This document shows, one piece after another, positions 34,061 through 44,239 of a stretch of DNA of 64,000 nt. Positions within the stretch are counted from its first letter, which is position 1, and each line of letters begins with the position of its first letter. The notes under the pieces are model-generated. The model was not told the DNA's origin and did no database searches. It saw only the letters and a program-made list of their open reading frames with translations. The position numbers were made by a program, and so were the translations under genes. Source of the DNA: Eretmocerus hayati (lineage: Eukaryota; Arthropoda; Insecta; Hymenoptera; Aphelinidae); the NCBI GenBank assembly GCA_029851415.1, contig CM056742.1, forward strand, positions 157,175,121 through 157,239,120. Direction: 5' to 3'.

Positions 34061-35560
34061 TAATATTCACTCGCAGTCTGCCTAGGCAATCTCCTACATG
34101 TCCACACACATACATAATGGCCTGTGTGTGTCGTCTGCATACAATTTTCCACCCAGCGGTGGATGTCCGGGTATCATCAGGGTCCCGGGTCGGCGAGGTG
34201 CGGTATAACCTACCCTGAGATAGTTATACCCGTTGGCAGCGCCCTCGCGCCGGCAGCACCAGCCTGGCAGTGTGTCGTCTGCGCGAGCCCGCGTGCACAT
34301 CGTCATCATCGTCATCGTTGTTCTCGGGGTCACCCGGGTGTCTCGGTGTCGTGGTGCGTGCTTGTCCGGGTGTGGGTAACACCCCTAGGTGTGTGCGCGA
34401 TCGTGTGGGTGTCGGCAGTGAGCTGGTGCATCTCGGGTGCATGCAACAAGTGCTGCATGCACCAATAACCCCGCATGAGCTGTGCGGCGCAGCATAAGGG
34501 GCTATTTGTATATGAAGCAACTGCCCGGATGGCAAATAGCCCTGTGGTGACTCCCCCGGGTGCACGGCATCGTTGGCAGGGGTCCTGCATCATCTCGCCG
34601 TCATCGTCTCCGCGACATCATCCTGGCACACCCGGGTCGGCAACTGTGTTGTGGCTTTGCGGGGCATGCGGGTGTGAAGGGTACCTCGGGATGGGGCACT
34701 TATGATCGCGTGCATAGCTGTTGGGGGTGGGCTTTGGATGCAGCACGGGGTCCGCGGGCACCGGCTGTTACCATTTCCCACCCCAAACACAGCATTTCAG
34801 TGCAAAAGTGCAGAATTCCGCGTGTTAATTCCGTCTGCCCTTGCTCACCCGGGGGCGAGGGCCTCGGCAAGTTTTCCGCATCCGTTGTGAGTGTAACACG
34901 GGCCCCGAGCCCCTCCTGTGGTGCCGCGGGGTATGTGTGTGACGTGGTGGGTCCGACAAGGGCAAAACAGCATCATTTTGTCCAGGTAGCCCGCCCTGGG
35001 CTCCATCAGCTGGTATTATTGTGAAGATGACCACCAGCCTCCTACAGGCTGGTGGTTACGGCCAACATAGGTGTAGGCCGGGTTGCCTGCCCCCAGGCAT
35101 ACCCGCATCAACTCTGGTACGCGGCATCGTCGTCGCCTCGAGCAGCAGCATCTCGAAAAAAAAGACGTATTTTGCGTATAAATATGGGTTTTCAGAGGCT
35201 GCTGGCTCGAGGCACGACGAGAGAGATCGAGAGAGATTTGCTCATTCTTTTCTAAACGGCTGTGACGGTTTCACCGTCACCCCCCGTTTAGGGGAGGGGG
35301 TCCTCCGGAAGGGAGTGGCCTTGATCGAAACTTAGGTGGCGCATTCTCGCCTAGAGGTGAGCTCTCTCGCCGTAGCCTCGACCCGGCAGTTCGTAAATCA
35401 AATATCATCAATATTCATATATATATAATAGATTCATCATAGGGGAATCACCCATCCACTCTCTCACACAATCACGCTGAAGGGACCTAATTCTACTGGA
35501 GTCCTACATCTCAAGGAACTAGATAATACGTCTACTACGGAGGGAAAAAGGCCCCACCTG
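34061..35560. other. GC-rich, hairpin-rich region, possibly LTR or leader of a retrotransposon
   Basis: Several strong short palindromes occur: GGTGCATGCA with its inverse at 34436-34463 (8-base loop), ACCACCAGCCT with its inverse at 35030-35056 (5-base loop), and nested TAAACGG/TGACGGT stems at 35253-35290. A plus-strand TATAAATA lies at 35177-35184. On the minus strand a purine-rich AAACGGGGGG precedes TGACGG at 35283, which would suit a polypurine tract and LTR start of the minus-strand gypsy element, but no second LTR copy was recognised. ORFs here have no recognisable domain. Confidence 0.35.
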
Positions 35561-35797
35561 GGCCTTAAGGACATGGCCAATTTTCTACATTCGTTCGCTG
35601 AAAAGAGGAAAAATCAGATAAAAAAAACCATTAGCATCTTACTTTCCGGCAACGCGTCGTCCCCCTTATGGTTATGGACTTCTTCACGGCAACATGGCTG
35701 GCTCCGGCAATCTATTTTCGTTGCCCTGAAAAGGGCGCCTTGGCATGGCACGGCTGCTAACCGCCGGCCCTCGATTGGCAGGTCACAACCTGCGGTG

Positions 35798-35842
35798 GGC
35801 CCTGTCCCCTCCTGTTGGCAGGAGGGCCGAGGTGACAGGGCC
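35798..35842. repeat. Nested hairpin GGCCCTGTC / GACAGGGCC
   Basis: A 9-base outer stem (35798-35806 / 35834-35842) encloses CCTCCTG/CAGGAGG. It lies just after the end of the minus-strand ORF that stops at 35857. Confidence 0.55.
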
Positions 35843-35856
35843 AGGACCACTTGAGC

Positions 35857-36876
35857 TTATCGAGGGTTCGGGGGTTGACCGGGTCGGTTAGCAGCAAAGA
35901 AGGCCTGCAGCATGGCGTCTCGGGCCTCGGAAGCCATTTGCTGTGCCATTTCCCAGGCCTGCCGCATTTGTTCGGCAAAGGAAAGCTCCGCCGGTTGTGG
36001 GTTGGTCCGAGGTGGTGGTGGGGCCTCCGCCACTCCCCGTATCCGGGCCTCTTCCTGTCTGCGCTCGGCACGTACCCGCTCTTCTCTCCGGGTAGCGGCC
36101 TCCTCGGGATCGCGGCAAGCCTGTGCAGCAGCTTCCCTGGCTCTGGCTTCTTTTTCCCGGAGACGAGCATGCGCGATCTGCGCCCTGTGGGCCTCCTCGG
36201 CAGCTTGTCGAGCGCGATCCTCGGCCTCCCGTAGTGTGGCGGGCGATCTCGCCCTAGCTCCACTGGCAGGGGCCTCTTCGGGCCGTTGCCCTTGCCGAGG
36301 AGCTTCTCGGCCTCGCGGATGTTGTCCGGCAGATCGTTCTTCGGCCTCCTGGCCCTGAGTCCGCAACCGTTCTTCTCTCTCTCTCTGCTCCCGTTGGGTG
36401 GTTTCAGCTTGGCGACGCCCTCCGTGCCAGCTATTCCAAGCCACCCAAGCTTCTCGGCAACGAGGGCAAGTCGAGGCATGGACACCCCTCCGACCGGAGT
36501 TTTCACAGTAACGCTGTTGGGCTCGGGGGCAGCGCGCAGAGGTGTGACCGCTGTCGACCACCCAGAAGTTGAAGCAGCTGAAGGGTGTCGGATCCAGGCT
36601 CGCGTCGGTTTCGATGGGTGACAGGCCATCGAGGAATAGCCCCTTCTTCTTCACCGGCAGTGGTCGGTTCCGGGCCTGTGGTGGCCTCCGAGCAGCGGCA
36701 GGAGCTGTGGGGCGGACGTCTCGGGGTCTCGCGTCTGATGGTGGGCGACTGGACTCCGCTGGCCGCATGGGTTTCCAGGACCTTGACGGGTCCTCGGGGC
36801 CTGGTGGAGTTAGGCTCCGGTTCCCGACCGCCTCGTCGCTGGGATGACGTGGCCCGCTCCCTCGGTGTGCCAACAC
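35857..36876 (-). CDS. Retrotransposon post-integrase ORF, zinc-knuckle-like and coiled-coil part
   Basis: A 339-residue frame on the gypsy strand, overlapping the preceding ORF by 67 bases in another frame. The first ~100 residues are Pro/Arg-rich. Near residues 100-145 comes CFNFWVVDSGHTSARC then CENSGRRGVHASTCPRC. These look like two CCHC/CCCC zinc knuckles of an insect Gag nucleocapsid in which one cysteine of each has been lost (C to F, C to S). Residues 160-290 are a highly charged Arg/Glu/Gln/Ala heptad-like region, probably a long helix. The last ~40 are Ala/Met/Gln-rich. Similarity to nucleocapsid is inferred from spacing; the protein may be dead. Confidence 0.5.
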   Translation of the reverse strand: MLAHRGSGPRHPSDEAVGNRSLTPPGPEDPSRSWKPMRPAESSRPPSDARPRDVRPTAPAAARRPPQARNRPLPVKKKGLFLDGLSPIETDASLDPTPFSCFNFWVVDSGHTSARCPRAQQRYCENSGRRGVHASTCPRCREAWVAWNSWHGGRRQAETTQREQREREERLRTQGQEAEERSAGQHPRGREAPRQGQRPEEAPASGARARSPATLREAEDRARQAAEEAHRAQIAHARLREKEARAREAAAQACRDPEEAATRREERVRAERRQEEARIRGVAEAPPPPRTNPQPAELSFAEQMRQAWEMAQQMASEARDAMLQAFFAANRPGQPPNPR

Positions 36877-38525
36877 TGGTACGCGGCACGGTCTCTCGGG
36901 ACGGACCCCCCACGAGTGTTGGAGTCACATCCCCTCGGCACGGCATCAATTTGTGGTCGCTCCAACGGCAAACGACGGACCAACTGGTCTGGACCCAATT
37001 CCTCCACGTCCATTACTTCCTGGTAGGGTGGAGGACCTCCTTCATAATCCTCCATCGTCAGCTGCCTCCGTGGGTTGTATGCCCGTCGTTTGCTGCCCGT
37101 GTCGTGACGAAGGCGCGGCAAGTTGTCCAGATTCGGCCTGGATGATGTTGACGATGGCTCTCCGCGCCACATCGGGGGCGATATGGGCCGAATATCAGAC
37201 TGCCGTCTGGGAGAGCGGCTCCGGGATGCCTCCGGTGCCTGCGGAGGGTTCGGAGGCTTCGTACTGGGCGGCAGTACTTCGGCACGCGGCATCGGACGAA
37301 CGACCAGACTTCGGGTGTTGTCATCCTGATATGCGGGTGGAGGTGTGGCGATCCGCCTCAAGGCTTCTCGTGTAACGCGGTCCTCTTCGGGAATCCCGTC
37401 CTTGGGCCCCAGATCTTCGGTCCAGTCCAGGATCAGGTCCGCTTCGGCCTGACGCGACTCCCTCACCCCCATAGAGGGCTCGGTTGGGGCCCCGGAGGCC
37501 CCCTCTGGGGGCGCAGCTGACTCGACCTGGCTCGGTCTCTGCGAGACTCGAGGGTTGGCTCCTCGAGCTCGGTGAGCCGCAAGCTCCTCCTCCGAGAGGG
37601 GGTGAAGCATCACCCTGGGTTCGGGGACCTCCATCCGAACTCTCTTAGAGCTGCTCTCGTCGCTGTCGCGAGCTGGGGTCGGCTCCTCGTTGTCCGGAAC
37701 ATCGACGAGGGCACGAGGTGGTGGGATGCCTACCTGTCCTCCACTCGTCTCGGCACTGCTAATATTAGCATCCGGTCCCGCCGACGGGTGATCGCCGTCA
37801 ATCTCCATCGCTGCAACTTGCGCTGCCACAGAGCTGGCTGCGCCATCACTGCGAGCAGGGGAGGCAGGTGGGGGATTGCAAGGTGTTGGAGCGGCATTGG
37901 ACTCAGAATCGGGGGTAGAGCCCGTTGGTGGCACGGTGGTTGGGCTGGTGGTCCGCTGGTCCCCGCCCGTGGAAATCTTGCGGCGACTGGCCATGACCTC
38001 GACCCGGGTCGCCAATACCCGCAAGGTGTCCAGCTTGTCCTCGGGGGTAGGCAAGTCGTGGAGCTGGGGGATGGGTGGCAGCTCCTCGTCCCCGTTCGCC
38101 ATGGTTGCCGACTCCCAGAGACTCTCGGCCTCCATAAAGTCTGCTGGATTGGGGAACATCTCAAAAAAGTCTGGCTTGAGTCCCTCGAGAGTTCCCTCAA
38201 CCAGCGTCTCTGGCTGGTCCTCGGCAAGGGCGGCGCCGGCCCCTCCTTCCAGGTCTATGACCAACTCTACCGAGTGGTCCTCGGCAATGTCCTCGGCCTC
38301 ACGGCTTTGTCGGGGGGGCTCATCCACCTCCATCGGTGGGTCTACTACCGTGGCCTCTTCGGACCTCCTCCCCTGGACCTCGGCAGAATAGCGGTCCATC
38401 TCGACCCGGAACTCGGTCAAGTCGGCAAGGGTGTTGGGCTCTTCATGTTGAGATCCTGAAACAAACAGTAACGTCAGACCCATTCTTGGTCTCACTCCAG
38501 CATATAACACGGCATGCACCATCAC
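36810..38525 (-). CDS. Retrotransposon post-integrase ORF, acidic Pro-rich protein
   Basis: A 571-residue open frame begins 9 bases after the integrase stop, on the same strand. It is low-complexity, acidic and Pro/Ser/Glu-rich, so predicted disordered. It contains PPPAYQ and GPPPYQEV, i.e. PPxY-type motifs found in Gag and Env proteins that recruit WW-domain ubiquitin ligases. A strong splice acceptor (TGTTTGTTTCAG, about 38457-38468) just after its start suggests the true product may be made from a spliced mRNA, as env-like ORF3 products of gypsy elements are. No transmembrane segment is seen, so an envelope is not supported. It overlaps the next ORF (35857-36876). Confidence 0.5.
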   Translation of the reverse strand: MMVHAVLYAGVRPRMGLTLLFVSGSQHEEPNTLADLTEFRVEMDRYSAEVQGRRSEEATVVDPPMEVDEPPRQSREAEDIAEDHSVELVIDLEGGAGAALAEDQPETLVEGTLEGLKPDFFEMFPNPADFMEAESLWESATMANGDEELPPIPQLHDLPTPEDKLDTLRVLATRVEVMASRRKISTGGDQRTTSPTTVPPTGSTPDSESNAAPTPCNPPPASPARSDGAASSVAAQVAAMEIDGDHPSAGPDANISSAETSGGQVGIPPPRALVDVPDNEEPTPARDSDESSSKRVRMEVPEPRVMLHPLSEEELAAHRARGANPRVSQRPSQVESAAPPEGASGAPTEPSMGVRESRQAEADLILDWTEDLGPKDGIPEEDRVTREALRRIATPPPAYQDDNTRSLVVRPMPRAEVLPPSTKPPNPPQAPEASRSRSPRRQSDIRPISPPMWRGEPSSTSSRPNLDNLPRLRHDTGSKRRAYNPRRQLTMEDYEGGPPPYQEVMDVEELGPDQLVRRLPLERPQIDAVPRGCDSNTRGGSVPRDRAAYQCWHTEGAGHVIPATRRSGTGA

Positions 38526-38534
38526 CAGGCAGAT

Positions 38535-40440
38535 TCATTTCCGGGGTGGGACCCAGCGTTTGAGTTGGGAAACGTGGGCCTCTGGCAGCCTCCTACTCAT
38601 TTCCCCTTCTAACACGTATACTAACGGCGACTTTACGGCAATAACTTTGAATGGACCCTCGAACTTCGGTGCAAGCTTCCGGGAGAACTTAGTTGCGGCA
38701 TTAGACAGGAAGTGGGTTTTACGGCAAACCATATCTCCTACTTGAAATTCTGCGTGTTTCCGACCCTTATTGTAGTGCTTAGCTTGCTTCTCACGAGCTT
38801 TGTCGATGTTCATCTGTACTAGATCCCTCAACGCATGTAACCTCTTCATCCTATCCACCCACGCGGCCTCATCGATTTTCTCAACAGGTTTCCCGGCAGT
38901 TAGCTCGCGACGCAAACTCTTGACAGGCTTCGGATTCCTACCATAATTTAGGAACGCAGGTGACACTTTGAGTGTCGACTGAACGGCAGTGTTCACGGCA
39001 TGCCTGAACTCATGGACATGTAGGTCCCAATCGCGGTGATCGTCCTTCACGAACTGCGCAATCATGGTCTTCAATCCACGGTTGGTCCTCTCGACAGGGT
39101 TAGATTAGGGGTGGTAAGGAGGGGTATAGGCTATTTTCACCCCATACTCGGCCATCCTCTCGGCCAAGAGTTTGTTATCAAACTCTTCCCCGTTATCCAC
39201 GACCAGGTAGTCCGGCGTTTCCCATCGGAACAAGACCAACTCTTCTACCCCAGCTAGGACCGACTTACCCTCTGTTTTCCGCAGCGGTCGAGTCTCGATC
39301 ATGCGCGTGAATAAGTCCTGAAATACCAGGAGGTATTCGAACCCCCTCTTACTCGGTGGGAATTCCATTAAATCGGCAGATACGGCAACCCACGGCGCTT
39401 CTACGATGCGAGACCCCATTAAGCCTTGTGGTCCAAGTTGAGAGACTTTATACATCTGGCAGGTCTGGCACTGCTTGATGAATGATACTACATCGTGGTA
39501 CAGTCCCGGCCAGGAGTATTCACGGGCAATTCGGTCATACGTTTTCTCCACACCTAAGTATCCGGCAGAGGCAATGCAGTGGGCATCTTCCAGCACTCTC
39601 TTGCGCATGGTTACTGGCACGACCAACCGCCATTTCTCGTGTGGCGAGGTTATCGGGTCTAACACCACGTCTGTTCGAAAGCGATACAATCGACCGTCTT
39701 CCACTCTACAATTTCTCCACTTCTCTGGAGCAGCTTGTACTTCTTGCTTTCTTTTCACGTACCATGGGTGAGAATCGACTTCCATCGCGGCAACTTCCAG
39801 CTCCTCGTCGGGCTCGGCATCGGCAGGGTAATGTAACCTAGACAGGGCATCTGGCACCCTGTGGAGCCGCCCGGAGCGGTGGAAGATTTCGGAGTCCCAC
39901 TGCTGAAGCTTGAGGGCCCAGCGAGCCAAACGACCGGTGGGGTCCTTCAGACCCCTCAACCACTTCAATGCACTGTGGTCTGTGATGACCTTAAAATGAG
40001 AACCCTCGACATGAGGTAGCATCTTCTCAATGGCCCACAAAACGGCCAAATTTTCCCGTTCTGTGGCGGTGAAGTTTTTCTCGGCATCCGTGAGTTTTCG
40101 GCTACAATAAAGGATGGGGTGCTCACCATCATCATCCTCTTGTGTCAGCACAGCTCCCAGGCTATGCGCGCTCGCATCGGTCTGTATCGTGAAGACCTTT
40201 GAAAAATCAGGTCTCGACAACACCGGAGCAGACGTCAACGCTTTCTTGAGCCTCTCAAACGCCTCCTGTTGTTCAGGTCCCCATTTCCACGGCTAGTCTT
40301 TCTTGAGCAATTTTTGCAATGGCACTTTAATCTCGGCATCAGGTTCTATGAACCTGGAGTACCATCCCACCATACCCAAGAACGATCGGAGCTGTTTCAG
40401 ATTTTTCGGCGTCGGGTAGTCCCGAACTGTACGTAGATAA
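38535..40440 (-). pseudogene. Ty3/gypsy pol: RT C-terminal end, RNase H, integrase (5'-truncated, two stops)
   Basis: Reading from 40440 downward, the RT thumb/connection shows YPTPKNLKQLRSFLGMVGWY. RNase H follows with TDASAHSLGAVL, the E of ERENLAVLWAIEK, D of VITDHSALKWL, and DALSR. Integrase shows a zinc site with CQTCQ (the second His replaced, AGYLG), catalytic D in VSADLMEF, D in VVDNGEEF and E in NPVERTNRG, then a C-terminal domain ending VSQLKRWVPPRK. The RT catalytic core and protease are absent. Two in-frame stops were seen: a TAG about 40297 where Trp is expected, and a TAA at 39105-39107 where PYHP(Q)SNP is expected. Frame is otherwise intact, so decay is recent. Domain order RT-RH-IN places it in Ty3/gypsy. 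Confidence 0.88.
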
Positions 40441-40657
40441 GATTCTTCAGATCAATTGTCGGCACACTGATTTTTGTTGATAGCTCATTCCAAAAAAGTT
40501 CAATTCTCATGTTCAAGCATTGAAATGAGACGTTCTCAAATTTGAGTTGAACACTTGATATTAGCTAAGACTTTTTCTGGTGTTGTGAAGAGTATTCGCT
40601 GACACAACATGTACATCAAGCTCCATCTTTACTTTGTCGATTGCTTACATTGTTTGG

Positions 40658-42340
40658 TTAACGTCCATCACTCTTGGGCAAGGACTGTACAACAGGAACA
40701 TCTAGCAAGCAAATGCTTGATAGAAAACCTAACTTTAGCGGATTCAATTCCTTGTGTAAATTACTTGAAAACGATTGTACTCGCTTCTCCAGAGCATCAA
40801 GACTCTCATTCAATTCTAGGAGATTGGTTCCAACCTCACATACCACATCTTGGGTTGCTTTCCTCAATTCGTCCAACTGATTCTGCAAATTTTGGTTTTT
40901 TGTTCTGATATCCATTACCATTTTATCAGTGGCCTTGCTGACCAACGAAGTCAGGTCGTTGAAAAGTCCATCAGGTGTTGGAACTGGAGAATTGAGCAAA
41001 CCAAAATGCTCATTTTCTTTGTTGTCATACCTGATCGGACTTTTGATTGGAATAGCTTCATGACCTGGAAAAATAGTAAAGGCGATAGTCTTGAGTTATA
41101 ATGAAATTGAGTACTCATTGAGAATAACCAATTAACGGAATTCTGATTTACACTATTAATTTTCAAATTACATGGGCTGGTTTTGCATAAAATCATAGAG
41201 GTACTCAATAAGTTGGTCAACAAGTTGCGCACTACTTAGTTTTCAAGGGCGACAAGAAAATTCAAACCCAAAATAGTTTGAATCAGGCTTACCATTTTCA
41301 TCTGGTGTCTCTTTCATTAGTATCTCATGCTGAAGTTCACTAAGAGCAGTTGACTCATTTGATATCTGTGATACTTGCAACTCAGGTTCACATGCACTGG
41401 AGCCAATTGTCTCACAGAGTAGTGGTGAGGAGGAGACTGGATGACAAGTAGGTGGTTGTATCGAGTTTGTGTTAGACACTGAAAATACAATCGTCATCAC
41501 TGACTATAAGCAATATTCACAACACTACTTCATAAAAGATGATTTACCCACCACCTCTCATACTCAAGAGTTTCCTTTTTTTTCCAAATCAGCAGCGGTC
41601 ATTGTTGGAGGCTCGCTGTAAGTGAATTGGACTGACGTTTCAGCCGAGTTTGACATTGCACTGCAAGCTGTAGTGTTCTTCAGTGCTTGAGCCTTCATGT
41701 ATTCACGGTACTTTGAAAAGAGTTCAATAATTTTTTGAGAGAATACTGGTATGCCTAGGTCCGGCTTCTCCATTTTATCAGTAACATATTGCTTGGCCCT
41801 GTTAGCATATCATACCCAGCTCTGGAATTTCAAATACAAGACAATCAAGGCATAAAAGTTGGTGCTGACTATGACACTTCACTGGTTGGGGAAGAAATTG
41901 TAGCTACGCCCTGATACATCTCTCACCTTTCTCCAATATTCCGCAGGCCTGGGTTTTTGGGTGCTCATGGCATTCAGTATTTCAGCATTTTCTAACCACC
42001 ATGGAGCTGTTTGTCGAGTTTTGGCTCCTAGGACCATGGGTAAATGCTTGTCTACATATTCGAACAAAGTTTCTTTTTGATCGATGGACACATTATACTT
42101 TTTGTGACCTGCTTGTTCACCACTGTAAAAAAAGAGGGAGAGTTGAATCACTTGCACATTACGAAAAACGATTGACAACTTAGACAGTTGATCCACGCAA
42201 GAATAATAAATTCTCATCTCATTGTGAATGAAAGGATGAGAAAAGGTTTAACCTCTATTTGGTCAAGAGTTTCAGGAAAGTGTAAACATTGAAATTACTC
42301 ACGTGAATTCGATGACACTCATCAAATCGGCTTTTTCCAT
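40658..42340 (-). pseudogene. Zeste-type Myb/SANT-like DNA-binding protein, five exons, disrupted
   Basis: Exons by splice sites and phase: 42303-42340 (ATG), 41927-42122, 41564-41821, 41293-41478 and 40658-41064 (stop). The N-terminal part, with KYNVSIDQKETLFEYVDKHL, a W in PWWLENAEILNAM and EYWRK, matches the trihelical Myb/SANT-like domain of 'regulatory protein zeste'-type genes. Exon 5 encodes a coiled coil (NQNLQNQLDELRKA; LNESLDALEKRV). Two defects: TGA at 41810-41812 early in exon 3 (after SWV), and an A8 run near 41575 that needs one more A to meet the phase of exon 4. Splice sites remain good. Such domains occur in host genes and as the accessory protein of PIF/Harbinger transposons. 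Its TIR-like neighbour at 42723 favours the latter. Sequencing error at either defect is possible. Confidence 0.62.
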
Positions 42341-42722
42341 TTTAAACTTGCAACGATTCTACTCGCAACTAAGAGAATCTATTTAAATCGATGTGGAAAT
42401 CAGTGGAAATAATGGTTCAATAGCGTCAGCTGCCCCAATGCCATAGATTCCAAAATGCTTCTTCTTCTTCTTGCTTCTATGGCATCCAAGATGGGAGATT
42501 CGAGCCTCCCTTCCACAATGCTTCGCAAAGCTTTGCTGTGCATAAATACATCTATACTAAAAATTTTAGCCTAAAATTTTCACCGGCACTTCAAATCCAT
42601 ACGACCACACAAGTATCCAATACGTGTGAAGACCGGAGTCAACTCGTGGGACGAGCTGCAAGTTTTACACGAAAAACAATACAATTGATTATAACAATGA
42701 ATATCAATCTGTTAGCAATTTA

Positions 42723-42865
42723 TGCTCTGAAAGGTGCAATCATTTTTGACAATTAAAAATTTTATTGAAAATTTGGACAAGATGCTGACGTCATACGCAA
42801 CCGCGTACGCCAGCGCGAGCGCTGCTCTTGGCGCGTGGCGCATCGTTATTTCACAATAAGATCCC
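42723..42865 (+). repeat. Terminal repeat X, left copy (143 bp)
   Basis: This starts TGCTCTGAAAGGTGCAATC and ends CACAATAAGATCCC. A second copy in the same orientation is at 49615-49763, and they differ by a 6-base indel and a few substitutions. It contains a TGACGTCA word and CG-rich GCGCGTGGCGC. Both copies stop exactly where gag sequence begins. It is therefore read as the long terminal repeat of an element inserted in gag, with ends GGGA(T/C)CTTATTGTG on the opposite strand. Confidence 0.72.
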
Positions 42866-43826
42866 TGCCGCGCTGACTACAGATGCCCGCAGTTGGTACC
42901 GTACTCATCAAGATGAGTTCGAGACGTGGCCAGAGTTTAAGCGTGCCTTCAGAGATCAGTGCGTCAGGCATTTGGACCGTCAAGATGTGATGGACGAGCT
43001 CCAACACCGCACCCAGGCAAAGGGTGAAAAAGTTGCCAAGTATTTGACGTGCATAAAAATAATTTTGGGTCATTTCAAGAGACCTCCTCGTGACCGTGAT
43101 GTGTTTGAGATTGTGCGTCGGAATTTGTTGCCAGAACTGCGCAAGTACTTGGAAACCAAGAGAGTTAGAACGTTAGAAGACATACAGTACTATGACCAGA
43201 AATTTGAGAGAAGCAAAGACCTAGATGCCCGCTATACTGCACCGCCCCCCAAAGAGAGGTCCCGTATACCAGTTGCCGCATACCAGGGACCGAATCAAGT
43301 CCCTCCCCGGGGTAAGCCGGGGCGAAATGAGACTGCCGGGACGGAGCCTACCGATGCCGAGGCCCCCAAACCGGGGGTGAGTGCTCAGCAGAACCGCAAC
43401 AGAAATCAGAGTGGTAAAACTGGTGCCAAGGTTACTCAGCCGAGTACTCCAGCCGCCCCTGTCGACAATCCGACAACGACCGCACCTGCGACGAGTCAAC
43501 CTCAGCCAAGTGCTCCACCACCAACGACTCAGCCCCAACCTGTCGCGATGGCGCCCTGGGTGCCAGATTCCGGAAGATGGCCACAGTACCCGATGATGTA
43601 TCCCTATCCACTGTATGCCGGGTATGGACAACGCAGGCCACCAGGCACGGGTCGAGCGCGGGTCAGTGGGGACCGTATGGTAAAAGACGAGCAAATAAGT
43701 AAGGGCCTCTGCTTTAACTGCAATCAGCCAAATCACTTTGCCCACAGTTGCCCCACCAGGAAATGCTATAAATGCTCTGCTCTGGGTCATACTGCCAGTG
43801 AGTGCCCGGAAGCTACTGCATGTTGA
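42866..43826 (+). pseudogene. Retrotransposon Gag, C-terminal two-thirds (inverted relative to pol)
   Basis: An open frame continues from repeat X into a retrotransposon Gag capsid domain: DARSWYRTHQDEFETWPEFK, RAFRDQC, a MDELQHRTQ block and KVAKYL. A Pro/Gln/Thr-rich linker follows, then two perfect CX2CX4HX4C zinc knuckles (CFNCNQPNHFAHSC and CYKCSALGHTASEC). TGA is at 43824-43826. No protease or RT follows. The capsid N-terminus is missing here and lies on the opposite strand at 49764-50495. It is part of a broken element, but the frame itself is intact. Confidence 0.85.
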
Positions 43827-44101
43827 CAAAACAATAATACTCCAAAAATCTTTAATGCCTAGTTTTTTTGTGTGAAAATTCTAATTCGATTTCTTTTTCG
43901 AATACAAGACAAATATTGTATTCGAAACCATTCTATATCAATTGAATCATTTGTACAAACTCTTGCCATTCAAAGATGTGGCTAGACACATTCTAATTGT
44001 TGCAATAAATGTGGGATTGAAAATATGCACCTCGATGATTAAAACTACATATCCTTTGGTTTAAGCATGAACGCATAGCTATTACTCTCACCTTTTTTAG
44101 G

Positions 44102-44211
44102 ATGACGATTGTTTGAGTAAGCCAGGTATCAGCAACGAATTTTGTGGGGAACTTTGCAGCACGCTCGGCACGTGCAATCAATCTTGGAGGATCAATACAC
44201 CACTGTTGATA
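44102..44211 (-). other. Possible coding exon, unidentified
   Basis: Between an acceptor (TATATAG) and a donor (AAAAAAG|GTGAGAG), an open 36-codon stretch starts YQQWCIDPPRLIARAERAAK and ends TIVILKK. No other exon could be joined to it. It may belong to the X-bounded element. Family not recognised. Confidence 0.28.
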
Positions 44212-44239
44212 CTATATACCGTAATAAGTTTTAAACATT

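Noticed and set aside
33620..34218. Overlapping plus-strand ORFs of 147 and 191 residues
   Set aside because: The repeated NAIPIY part derives from a tandem repeat and the rest is unrecognised.
35253..35290. Bacterial-type transcription terminator
   Set aside because: The hairpin is real, but the window is eukaryotic, so rho-independent termination does not apply.
37572..38459. 295-residue plus-strand ORF
   Set aside because: Shadow of the GC-rich minus-strand retrotransposon ORF.
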